A program made the position numbers and the translations under genes. Of a stretch of 64,000 nucleotides of DNA, positions 38,054 to 47,553 are shown piece by piece (position 1 is the first letter of the stretch; every line of letters starts with the position of its first letter). Source of the DNA: Parasponia andersonii (lineage: Eukaryota > Streptophyta > Magnoliopsida > Rosales > Cannabaceae). The DNA lies in assembly GCA_002914805.1 (NCBI GenBank), contig JXTB01000062.1:1026175-1090174 (forward strand), given 5' to 3'. The notes beneath the pieces are model-generated. The model worked only from the letters and a program-made list of their open reading frames with translations. It did no database searches and was not told where the DNA came from.

Positions 38054-39229
38054 AACTAATAAACTATTCAATACCATATCTTTTATCAACTACAAAGAAC
38101 TCGTCAATGGGTCATGGACTTATGGATATTTGAATGGATCACGATACACGAATTGCTACTTAAACTACTATTTAAACCATTTTTGTTAGGGTGGCAACCA
38201 ATCTGCTTTTTTCACACTTTATTTTACTAAAGAGAAATGCTAAATGCACGCACACTCTTTCTCATTTTCTCTCTTTCTCATTTTCTTTTATACTCTCTAA
38301 GCTCATTGTCTCATACATGGATTCTATTATCCAGTTTAATATTTTATTAATGTAACAAATTATAGTGGAATCCACGTATTAAGCAGTGAGATTAGGAGAG
38401 TGTAAAATAGAATATTGCTAGTATTCCTCTTTTACTAAATCTTTTTATCACTAAAATAGTCCTTAGTGGTATTATTTTTTTGTACATACTTTTCTTCAAA
38501 GGAAAAACAAAATCTCTTATCGAAATAATGATAATAAACATTCATACTCTTATAATATATTATTCGAGTTTGCTAACTCGTTAAAAAATACGAATTATCT
38601 CATGGCATCCAATTTTCGATTTTGATTTATAATGGTTCAAAATTTTGTTATGGATTCACCTCTACTAAAGGAGAATGGTAGAGCTTATTCAATATATATA
38701 TATATAAATATATATATATTTATATATTTTTTAAGTTTTCCAGACCTTTTTTTCTTCCATGTTAACAAGAACGATTGATTGTATTACTCCCCCCCAAAAA
38801 AAATGTCCAATGATGTCTATTTTTCAAACACATACTTGAGAATTATTCTAGGGTTTTAGTATTAGGCAACATATATATGCAAAAGAAAAAAGAAAAAATT
38901 AGCCATGGAAAATCTTTTGTAAGATATTAATGCCTCTGTATTCCCTATTTTTGGTTTCCTTTGGATAGGGAGGAATGTTCTATATATGAATTCAAGGCTT
39001 TAAAAGTTTAAGCAACTATATGACAACGAGAATGGTAAGTTTCTCCATATGTTTTATAAATATTTCATAAATTTGATTTCAAAATGAAAAAGAAAAAAAT
39101 AAAAGAACATATGAATATTGAGGACATTGTAATTCATATTAATTAAGACATGAAAAGCACAAAAGATTTAGAATAAAAGAAGAGAGAAGAAAGGTGATTT
39201 CGGCAAAAGAAAATGAAATAAGTGTAAGT
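38054..39229. other. AT-rich intergenic stretch
   Basis: No gene seen. A (TA)n-rich block lies at about 38692-38728. The region reads as ordinary AT-rich plant spacer. Confidence 0.5.
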
Positions 39230-39234
39230 GAGAT

Positions 39235-39638
39235 TGTGACGTCTCAAGTTCACATACGGTATATTCTAAGAAGATTATGGGCATTTAAGTGATGATCTAT
39301 GAGATCTAAAGTACTTTCAAACTAGCATTTTTAGGTGAGGCTCAGCAGCGTTATATTTGGTATCAGAACTGATCCAGTCCATACCTATGTGGGTCTTGGA
39401 AGACTGTCATAGCCTGGGATCGTGATGAATGTGGACCTTGCTCATAGGGGCTATATATGGACTATTAAATGCAGACTCCCTAACAAGGACGCTAGATCCT
39501 TAACGGGTGGAGATTGTAACACCTCAAGTCCACATAATCGAATATGTTCTGGGAAGATGATGGGTATTTAAGTGATGTTCTACGAGCCCTTAAGTATTTT
39601 CAACCAAACATTTTTGGGTGAGACCCAGTAGCATTATA
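39235..39638 (+). mobile_element. Complete TRIM (miniature LTR retrotransposon)
   Basis: LTRs of 121 bp (39235-39355) and 124 bp (39515-39638) start TGTGACGTCTCAAG and TGTAACACCTCAAG and end in TTATA. The exact target duplication GAGAT is at 39230-39234 and 39639-39643. The primer-binding site TTTGGTATCAGAAC at 39356-39369 is initiator-Met type, and a polypurine stretch GGGTGGAGA is at 39505-39513. The 159-bp interior has no coding capacity, so it depends on proteins from other elements. Confidence 0.92.
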
Positions 39639-39643
39639 GAGAT

Positions 39644-40359
39644 AAGACAAGACGGAATTCAATGATAATTTAAGAATAATTAGGGATATAATAAGTAAAA
39701 GTAAGTTTTAAATTTAAATTAACGCGTGTAGCCTTAGAAACAGTGTGTGAAGAATAAACAAATGTGTCACAATGACTCACATTTTGTTAATACACTTGTT
39801 TAGAAAAAATGTTTAAAAACAGACTCAGTCAGATTCGTTGGTTTTATATTATATTGGCCAGTCATAGCCTAATTGGAGAAAAACATTAAAAAATAAATAA
39901 ACAAATAGAGTGAACATAACTATGTGACCACCAATGACGAATTACTAGTTCAGGTCTGACCGCCTCTTGATGTTATGGCTTATGTCTTTCTGTTGAAAAT
40001 TTTTGTGGTTTTGAAATCGAAGGGACCTCAGTCACTATTTCTCTTATCTTAATCACACTAATCGCATGTTAGGGATCAATAATATAGAGGAAATGAAACG
40101 AGGAAAGGAGAAGGGTTAGTAAACATTGCCTAAAAGTTAAAACACATGTCAAACTTAAATTAATTAATCGGTTGGGTTAAATTCAAAACTAATGGTCTTC
40201 TCTTTGAAATTAAGAATACACCAAAGCTTTGGTGTTCGTCTACAAAAAAATAAATGCATCATTTAGAACTTTGACTTCTACAGACTTTAAACAACAACTG
40301 ATTCAGACAAGTTAGATAAAACAATCTTATCCTTTCATCAAAACAAATCTCTATGAAGG
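39644..40359. other. Upstream region of DOX-B
   Basis: No gene seen. It should include the DOX-B promoter, but no convincing TATA box at the right distance could be picked out, partly because the long A tract follows. Confidence 0.4.
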
Positions 40360-40360
40360 G

Positions 40361-40402
<42 letters not shown>

Positions 40403-40434
40403 AAAAAATTAAAAAAAAAAAAAAAAAAAAAAAA
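40360..40434 (+). repeat. Long poly(A) tract upstream of DOX-B
   Basis: About 75 bases almost entirely A, broken only by a C and a few T, and G near the end. It ends about 80 bp before the DOX-B start codon. Confidence 0.95.
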
Positions 40435-40516
40435 AGAAGAACGGATTATTTGTTAGTCACCTTGAAACTCGTATTATTGAACACTAGCAGAATTCAACTC
40501 AAAACTGCTTGGAAAT

Positions 40517-42213
40517 ATGGAGTTACAGTCTGAAGTGCCAGAGAAGTATATCAAAAAAGACAGGAATGGTGAACCTCTAGATGATCATTTTCCTGTTATG
40601 GAGATTCCAGTTATTGATCTTGGTGTTCTTTGGACTTCCTCAAATTCAAGAGATGAACTTGAAAAGCTTCGATCAGCTCTCGGCTCTTGGGGTTGCTTTC
40701 AGGTCAGAAATCTATGAACTCCTTGTAACCAATCATCACTAATGTACTCAAAAAGCATCATATTCAGATTATAAGCTCTTTTCTAATGAAGGGTCTAGAC
40801 TAAAGATCATTGAGGCAGTGTTTCATACCTGATAAACTCCTACAAAATATGATCCATCAAGCTAGCTCAAGCAAAAGTTTTGCTCTTTGATGCTATTATT
40901 GACTCAAATATTTGAATAACTAGCTTTGTATGAATTAAAAGACGAAAATTAATATCGGAACTTATATTTCAATTCTATTATAGCATAAAGGTTCTGTCAA
41001 GAAACTAAGCTAGTTAGTGTCCTTTGTAGATTTTCCTTCGTATTTCCAACCATGTTTTGAAAATTGCTTAATAGTTGCTTTTGGTGTTTAGGCAATAAAC
41101 CATGGTATGACACCAGAATTCTTGGATAAGATGCGTGAAGTTACTAAAGAATTTTTCGAGCTTCCAATGGAACAGAAGCAAAAATACTCCAAAGAAAACA
41201 ATGATTTTCAAGGGTATTCAAACTTCTTGGTTCTTTCAGAGCAACAAAAGCTTGGTTGGAGTGAGAATTTATACCTTGCCATAAAACCAGAAGATCAATG
41301 CAAGCTTGAACTTTGGCCTGAAAAGCCAGAAGTTTTCAGGTAACTCATATTACCATCTCACTTGAATCATTTTCATATAGTCAAGGCTAACATGTAGTTA
41401 TTCTTCTTCTACGTAATTGGCTTCTCAGCACGAACTTTAAGATCCGAAAGATAAACGGGAAAACCACTTTGAGTTTACCAAACCATTCCTGCTCTTGAGT
41501 AATGAACATTTGCATTGCAGGTCAATTTTACATGAATATTCCATCAAGTTACAACTGATAACTGAAGTCGTCTTTAAGGCCATGGCGAGCTCATTGAACT
41601 TGGGAGATGACCATTTTCTAGACCAGTACGGAGAAAGAGCAAAAATGTCCGCAAAATTCAACATCTATCCACCATGTCCAAGACCTGACATGGTTCTTGG
41701 TATGAACCCTCATGCAGATGGATCAGCAATCACCCTTATTTTGCAGGACAAAAGCACTGAGGGTCTGCAGTTCTTGAAAGACAACCAGTGGTTTAGAGCT
41801 CCAGTCATTCCTGAGGCTCTCCTCATCAATGTTGGTGATCAAGCAGTGGTAATGACCTTAAATAAAGGTCACAAATGAACATTAAACCTACACATGTATA
41901 TACACACACTGAGCTTGAGAGTTGAGGATTAACTGTTAAACTTATACAGTGATTCTGTGTAATAATGCAGATATCAAGTAATGGAATTTTCAAGAGCTTA
42001 GTACACAGAGTAGTGACAAACTCGAAGAAGGAGAGGATGTCTTTGGTTGTGTTCTATATTCCAGAACTAGATAAAGAGATTGAACCATTTGAAGAACTGG
42101 TGGACGAGTCAAGACCCAAATTATACAAGAAAGTGAAAAACTACCCTGAATTCTATCTTCGGCACTATCAGCTGGGGAAAAGACCAATTGAGGCAGCAAG
42201 GATTGAAACTTAA
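40517..42213 (+). CDS. DOX-B: 2-oxoglutarate/Fe(II)-dependent dioxygenase (SRG1 / norcoclaurine-synthase-like)
   Basis: This is the only intact member of the local cluster. Exons are 40517-40702, 41092-41339, 41521-41848 and 41971-42213, all with GT-AG introns, giving 334 residues. The N-terminal DIOX_N half (V-M-E-I-P-V-I-D at 27-34) and the C-terminal double-stranded beta-helix are complete. Iron ligands are H209, D211 and H266; the 2-oxoglutarate-binding pair is R276 and S278. It is a soluble, probably cytosolic oxidase of a specialised-metabolism family; substrate unknown. The start is the first ATG after an in-frame stop at 40478. The protein is about 20 residues shorter at the N terminus than its family usually is and begins exactly at the V-P-E-K-Y-I segment. 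Confidence 0.88.
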
Positions 42214-42419
42214 CACTTCTCACTTGAGTCGAGCCCCACCCCAAAAATAAATTTAAAAATTAAGAAACAAGTTCATTGTAAGCTTTTGTTAGAACATCCA
42301 GACGCTTATGTGAATGTAAGAGATAATTTATAAAGACTTTCATAATGAGCATTATTGGTTTGGTTAGCCTAATGAAAATTTTGTTGGACTCAAGTGGGTT
42401 CAATGTCCTAATTAAGTAA

Positions 42420-42640
42420 AAGAAACTGGCCAAAATGCTTGCTGTGACGCTCAACACCACCAGCAACCTTGTCCAGCATACCTCTCCTTATTTCTATTAT
42501 TATTATTATCTTAAAAAGTTTTGAAACTAGCTTATGGACAAATATTAACTCTCTTAGGTCATGTGCTGAAATAAAACACCCTACTTCTGAGTTCAGAAAC
42601 TCTACAAGAAATGGTCCTTGGAGGGAATGTCACAGACAGG
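42420..42640 (+). repeat. Duplicated upstream segment, copy 1 (before DOX-C)
   Basis: It matches 44515-44770 over more than 200 bp (GTCCAGCAT...CCTC, TTTTGAAACTAGCT, ACTTCTGAG). This is the 5' flank and exon-1 start of a dioxygenase gene, duplicated with the gene. Confidence 0.75.
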
Positions 42641-43929
42641 TTGATGGTGTAGCTCTAAAGGCTTCTCATCCAATCCTGGAGATTCCAGTTACTGATCTTG
42701 GCCTTCTTGGAAATTCTTCATCTTCAACTACTGCAGACCAACTTCAGAAACTTTCATCGACAATTAACCAAAAAAAAATAAAAAAACTTCAGAAACTTGG
42801 ATCAGCACTCGGGACACTGGGTTGCTTTCAGGGCTGAAATCCCAGAAACTTGCACATTAAACTATCAACAATGTGCTCAGTGTTTATATTATGATGGTCG
42901 ATTTAGCTTTCTAGCCCTTGTATTCATATAACTTATAATTTTTTTGGTATCAAAGTTTTCATTAGAATTTTTTTGGGCTTGAATCCATGTATTTGTAACT
43001 CTTCTAAGTTGTCACTTAGGCCTTGTTTGCTTCCCTCTCCTTGTTAGAATTGGCTCATGTTAGTGATACACCACCAGTACGTTTTACTTATGCTAGGAGA
43101 AAGAAATGAATTCTGTATGCTTATTAGGAGTGTTGGGGTGGGCTAACAAGAATGTAACGAAATACTATTAGTTAGTTATGCTAAGTCATTGTCAGCTGTG
43201 GGTAATTAGGGGGAGTAGCTCTATATGATGTCATGATTAGTTAGGAGGGGAGTGGGAAGGCTATATGAGAAGAGAGACTGATCTAGAGAGGCAGAAAATG
43301 AGTGAGGAGTAATAGAGCGTAGCTCTAAGGAGAAACCCAGGTTCTCAAATTCCTGCTTCTAATGGTTCTTCCTCTATTATAATAATAATAATATCAGTCT
43401 TTTCCCTACTTGTTCCTTGGTTGTGTGCGTACCTCTATCAGTTACTTTTTGCTTATTAGTCAAACTTTTGGATGCATTGAAAAGCTCCTAGGAAGTCAGG
43501 TTCAAGGCTATGGGTCTCAATGAAAATATTGAACTTTGAAAATTTTAAGGTACTTCACATCAATACTGACAATATTTAGCCTCTCTATCTATCTATTTAT
43601 GTGTGCGTGTGTGTGTGTAGATATAGTAACCAAAGAGTTCAAATTTCTCTCTGGTTCTCCCTCCAAAAGAGTTGCTTTTTGGTGTTCTCAGGTGATAAAC
43701 CATGGTATGACGCCTGAGTTCCTAAATCCAGTGCATGAAATTACAAGACAATTTTTCAGACTTCCACTGGAAGAAAAACAGAAATACTTAAGGGAAGACA
43801 GGTACGATATTGACAGCTTGGTTCTTTCAGAAAAGCAAGCACAAGATTGGAGTGACCGGTTATACCTTACCATACATCCAGAAGATAAACGTAAACTCAA
43901 ATTTTGGCCGAAAATCCCAAAGCTTTGCG
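42604..43929 (+). pseudogene. DOX-C: two-exon dioxygenase remnant
   Basis: Exon 1 (about 42604-42831) keeps L-E-I-P-V-T-D-L-G and L-G-C-F-Q. Exon 2 (43692-43929) is fully open, starting V-I-N-H-G-M-T-P-E-F. The exon 1 donor is GG instead of GT. Exon 1 contains an A-rich insertion with duplicated CTTCAGAAACTT (near 42738-42800). Exons 3 and 4, which carry the iron ligands, are absent before 44400. It therefore cannot make an active enzyme, although exon 2 shows little decay. Confidence 0.85.
43020..43440. mobile_element. Insertion in DOX-C intron 1, possibly a solo LTR
   Basis: Intron 1 is about 860 bp against 389 bp in DOX-B. The extra part starts near TGTTAGAATTGG and ends near CCTCTATCA, with LTR-like text (TATATGAGAAG, then a G/A-rich leader). 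I could not find a target duplication, so the identity is tentative. Confidence 0.35.
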
Positions 43930-44514
43930 GTAAATTATCTTACCATCTCTGAGAACATAAAAGAATCGAAGGGTTAGTCAAAATATGCATGTGGTCTTGA
44001 ACTTGGACCTTATTTTGAACTTTCATCTGTATAGTTTATAGTCCAGACTTTATTTAACTATCATTTGTCTTCCCTTTGTCAAGATCTCGCTGTTAATTTT
44101 GATAGGAACTAATATTAAGATGTTGACAGAAAGAAACTTTAAAGACTAGATATGATAGATACATCAAAGTTTAATAACCATAGTGTTAAAGTTAATTCAA
44201 AGGCTGGAAGTTCAATTTTGTCCAATACAGACTACTAAGTCCACTCCTCAGTATATACACTATTTCTTCTCTCAAAAGTTAAAGGTTAACTCTTCTCAAT
44301 CAAGCCCAGCAAAACATAAATAAAGAAGCTAACGAAAAAAGCTTTGTTGGCTTATCAGACTACTGGGTGTTATGTGTGCTGACTTCTTATTTGAGCATTG
44401 TCGTTTGGTTAGCCTGAATGCCTGATCACGTTTTGTGGATTCACATGGAGCCAATGCACAAAGTATCTAAAAAAAAAAAAAAAATTTAAATTAAATAAAT
44501 AAATAATAATAATA
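43930..44514. other. Spacer between DOX-C and the DOX-D relic
   Basis: No gene seen. Dioxygenase exons 3 and 4 are not here. A short A tract lies at 44470-44484. From about 44395 the text begins to match the 3' flank/upstream duplication seen near 42340. Confidence 0.55.
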
Positions 44515-44770
44515 AGACAAAATGCTTGTGATGCAGCTCAACACTTGCAGGTCTAGACATTGTTACCTGATTATTAATCAGATCAATGATATGCTTCGTA
44601 TGACGCTCAACACCTGTGACTGCAAACTTGTCCAGCATGCCTCCATATTTCTATTATTACTATCTCAAAACTTTTGAAACTAGCTAATAGCCAAAAAAAC
44701 AACTCTCGTGAGTCACATGCTTGAATAAAACGCCCTACTTCTGAGAAATGGACTTTGGAGGGGAAAATGT
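44515..44770 (+). repeat. Duplicated upstream segment, copy 2 (before DOX-D)
   Basis: Partner of 42420-42640. The order of matched blocks is the same, so a tandem gene duplication covered the promoter region as well as exon 1. Confidence 0.75.
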
Positions 44771-44810
44771 ACCAGAAAAGTATATCCCAAAGAGGTCGAT
44801 AGCCACACAA
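44742..44810 (+). pseudogene. DOX-D: exon-1 scrap of a dioxygenase gene
   Basis: An ATG near 44749 opens a short frame with G-E-N-V-P-E-K-Y-I, the same N-terminal motif with which DOX-B begins. The similarity stops within about 20 codons. The TR-GAG element begins 170 bp further on, but the gene is already lost before it. Confidence 0.65.
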
Positions 44811-44978
44811 CCATGTTGGAATAAGAAAGAAAGTAGAAAAGAAATAGATTTAAAAAAAAAACATAAAACAATGATTCATTCATTGTAGCTTTATCGATCC
44901 ATGTATTTATTTCTTGGCTTGAAACTCGGTGTATCAAGGCTAGCACTAAGAGACACAGCGCAATTCATTTTAAGCTTT

Positions 44979-45577
44979 TTGATGGGAATCTGACTGACCA
45001 ATATTTGCCGCTCCCAAGATCTCCCTTCAAAGAAATGTCAAAATAATAGAGAAATAATAATAGGGAATAGAAACTAATCTCACAACACAAGAATCTAAGT
45101 GAAAAATTCCCAAATCAGGAGAAAAACCACTGTCTTTCAGAAAAGAATTTCACTATATGAAAAGTTTCTACAATCACGTAGATTTCCCTCTTTTCTACCC
45201 AATGACCCCAATACACCCAAGCACTTTCTCACAAGTATTCTCTCACTTACACTTTACACTGCCACTCTTTGAAACTTCTTCTTTCACAAAGAAATTCTAC
45301 TCTCTTTGAAAAAAGAAATAACGAGAAAGAAAGGATTTAATTAGAAGAGAGAACTTGAAATGCTTTCAAGTTTTGAGATGAAGAGAATGATGAATGAAGT
45401 CTCTATTTATAGACCTTGAAAGATAGTGAAAACACTATCTTTTACTATTGCTATTACGGCTGCCCCTTTTCACTATTACTATGACGGTTGTCATTTTCAC
45501 TATTGCTATGACGGTTGCCCTTTTCACTATTGTTATGACGGCTGTCCTATTCATTTCTATTCACACATATATCAACA
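44979..45577 (-). repeat. TR-GAG 3' LTR with four tandem 27-28-bp repeats
   Basis: 599 bp. Units starting ACTATT occur at 45444, 45472, 45499 and 45526, each containing a CTAT(G/T)ACGGYTG-like core. In element orientation they lie in the first 140 bp, that is in U3. The partner LTR has three such units. Confidence 0.85.
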
Positions 45578-45943
45578 ATCTCCACTTGAAGACTTGATTT
45601 CAATCACATCTTCACATATGTCTCATTTCATAGCTTACATTGCTATCATTGTCTTTACTGACAATCATACTCCACCATATGAGTATACATACCACTTAGA
45701 ATTGACGAATTCTAAGAATTTCATCTCGGCTCATGTCGAAAGAACTTTGCTAATAATTATAGTGCTGACTCCCATGTTTGGCTTCTCCGGGAGTCCATTA
45801 GCTATCGACATCATTTAGCACACGTCTTACATCAATGCCAAACCAATACCTATGTGAAAACTTGCGGCCACTAATTATGACATATCCTCTTTCATGGCGT
45901 TTTTGGAGATTAGTAGCATGCCATGAAGATGTACATATCATGA

Positions 45944-46758
45944 TCAAAGGACAAGATCATCATCTCCATCATAGGAGACAATATTAGCAGCATCACTATA
46001 TTTAGAGCTTTTAGTCGAGCCCGTTCCACTTTTTTGATAATTTCTTTTTAGGTGCCCAGATTGTCCACACCCCCAGCAGATTACATTCTTTTTCATAGAG
46101 TTTTTCTTCCTAGTATCAACTGCCAAGGCTGAGCCTTCAGATGAAACATTACTTTCACCACCCGTCAGCCTTCTTTCTTCAGACAAAAGTTTATTTGTGA
46201 CCTAAAAATAAACTATAGTCTCCTTCCCATGCACCAAAATAGGTTTCATATGCTCATAGGAAGGTGGAAGAGACCAGATAAATCGCAATGCCTTATCTTC
46301 ATCTTCAATCTTCACTCCAATAGCCTCCAATTCAGAAACGATACTATTCAAGACACATAAATGATCAGAAATTTTTGTACCTTCATTCATATACAATGTA
46401 TGAAACTGCTCCTTCAGGTACACTCGATTTGAGACACCTTTCGCCTGATACAATTCTTCAAACTTTCTCCAAAGATCTTTGGCCGTTATTATTCCAAGCA
46501 CATTTGCAAGGACATTTTTGGCCAAACACATACGTATCGTAGTTACAGCTCTCTCATCCATATCATCCCATTCTTCATCGCTCATACTGGATTTCTCAGA
46601 ATCTCTACCCTTATAAGCCTCTCTGCCTTCAGAACCTTGTGTAATCCAAATTGAATCAATAAATCATTGACTTGTATCTGCCACAAGCCAAAATTGATGT
46701 TCGCATCAAATTTCTCCACATCAGCTCTTATCGGAATTGAAATCTTGTTTCCTGACAT
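45944..46758 (-). pseudogene. Copia gag (UBN2 type) of the TR-GAG element
   Basis: The ATG at 46758 opens M-S-G-N-K-I-S-I-P and the W-Q-I-Q-V-N-D-L-L-I-Q motif typical of plant copia gag. A frameshift and a stop near 46590-46610 separate it from the main open piece 46585-46202. A stop after I-V-Y-F near 46202 precedes the last part (46186-45944), which carries a zinc knuckle C-W-G-C-G-Q-S-G-H-L-K-R-N-Y in which the final cysteine is tyrosine. It is nearly complete but not translatable as one chain. Confidence 0.82.
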
Positions 46759-46914
46759 CTTGCTTCGTACTTCTAACTTGAAAAACCGCTAAGAAAATTT
46801 CCAAAAAGAATTAAAGAGTTCAAATGCTCTCACTTGAACACAGCCTTCTTATACAGAATTTCTTAGATTAACATCAAGCTATAGTGCACCAAAGAACCCC
46901 GCTTTGATACGACT

Positions 46915-47494
46915 TGTTGGGATTCTGACTGACCCAGATTCGCCGCTCTCAAGATCTCACTTCAAAGAAATATCAGAATAATAGAGAAATAATAATAGGG
47001 AATAGAAACCAATCTCACAACATAAGAATTTAAGTGAAAAATTCTCAAATCAGGAGAAAAACCACTGTCTCTCAAAAAAGAATTTCACTATATGAAAAGT
47101 TTCTACAATCACATAGATTTTCCTCTTTTCTACCCAATGACCCTAATACACCCAAGCACTTTCTCACGAGTATTCTCTCACTTACACCTTACACTGCCAC
47201 TCTTTGAAACTTCTTCTTTCACAAAGAAACTCTACTCTCTTTGAAAAAAAAAAATAAAGAGAAAGAAAGGATTTAATTAGAAGAGAGAATTTAAAATGCT
47301 TTCAAATTTTAGGATGAAGAGAATGATGAATGAAGTCTCTATTTATAGGCCTTGAAAGATAGTATGATAGTGAGAATACTACCTTTTACTATTGCTATTA
47401 CGGCTGCCCTTTTTCACTATTGCTATGACGGCTGCCCTTTTCACTATTATTATGACAGCTGCCCTATTCACTTCTATTCACACATACATCAACA
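46915..47494 (-). repeat. TR-GAG 5' LTR
   Basis: 580 bp, closely similar to the other LTR. It carries three units of the 27-28-bp U3 repeat (about 47385-47465). Confidence 0.87.
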
Positions 47495-47553
47495 CCTTTG
47501 ACATCCAAAGAAATGTAAGATTTCTTAAAGAGAGACTCTGAGAGATGGGAATG

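Larger units (their letters stand above)
44979..47494 (-). mobile_element. Gag-only copia element (TR-GAG type)
   Basis: LTRs 44979-45577 and 46915-47494 flank a minus-strand gag and nothing else, 2516 bp in all. The target duplication is GCTTT (44974-44978) and CCTTT (47495-47499), one mismatch. On the minus strand LTRs read TGTTGATGTATG...CCCAACA. The primer-binding region after the 5' LTR (46914 downward) is CGTATCAAAGCGGGG, a degraded initiator-Met site. A polypurine-like AAGTGGAGAT precedes the 3' LTR at 45578-45587. No protease, integrase or RT is present, so it must use pol from a relative. Confidence 0.87.

Noticed and set aside
40360..42213. DOX-B as a retroposed copy because of the A tract
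   Set aside because: The tract is upstream, not downstream, and the gene keeps three introns at family positions.
43692..43929. DOX-C as a functional gene
   Set aside because: The exon 1 donor is lost and the exons carrying the iron and 2-oxoglutarate ligands are missing.
45426..45818. A 130-codon plus-strand open frame with repeated Y-Y-D-G-C
   Set aside because: The repeats come from the tandem 27-28-bp U3 units of an LTR on the other strand.
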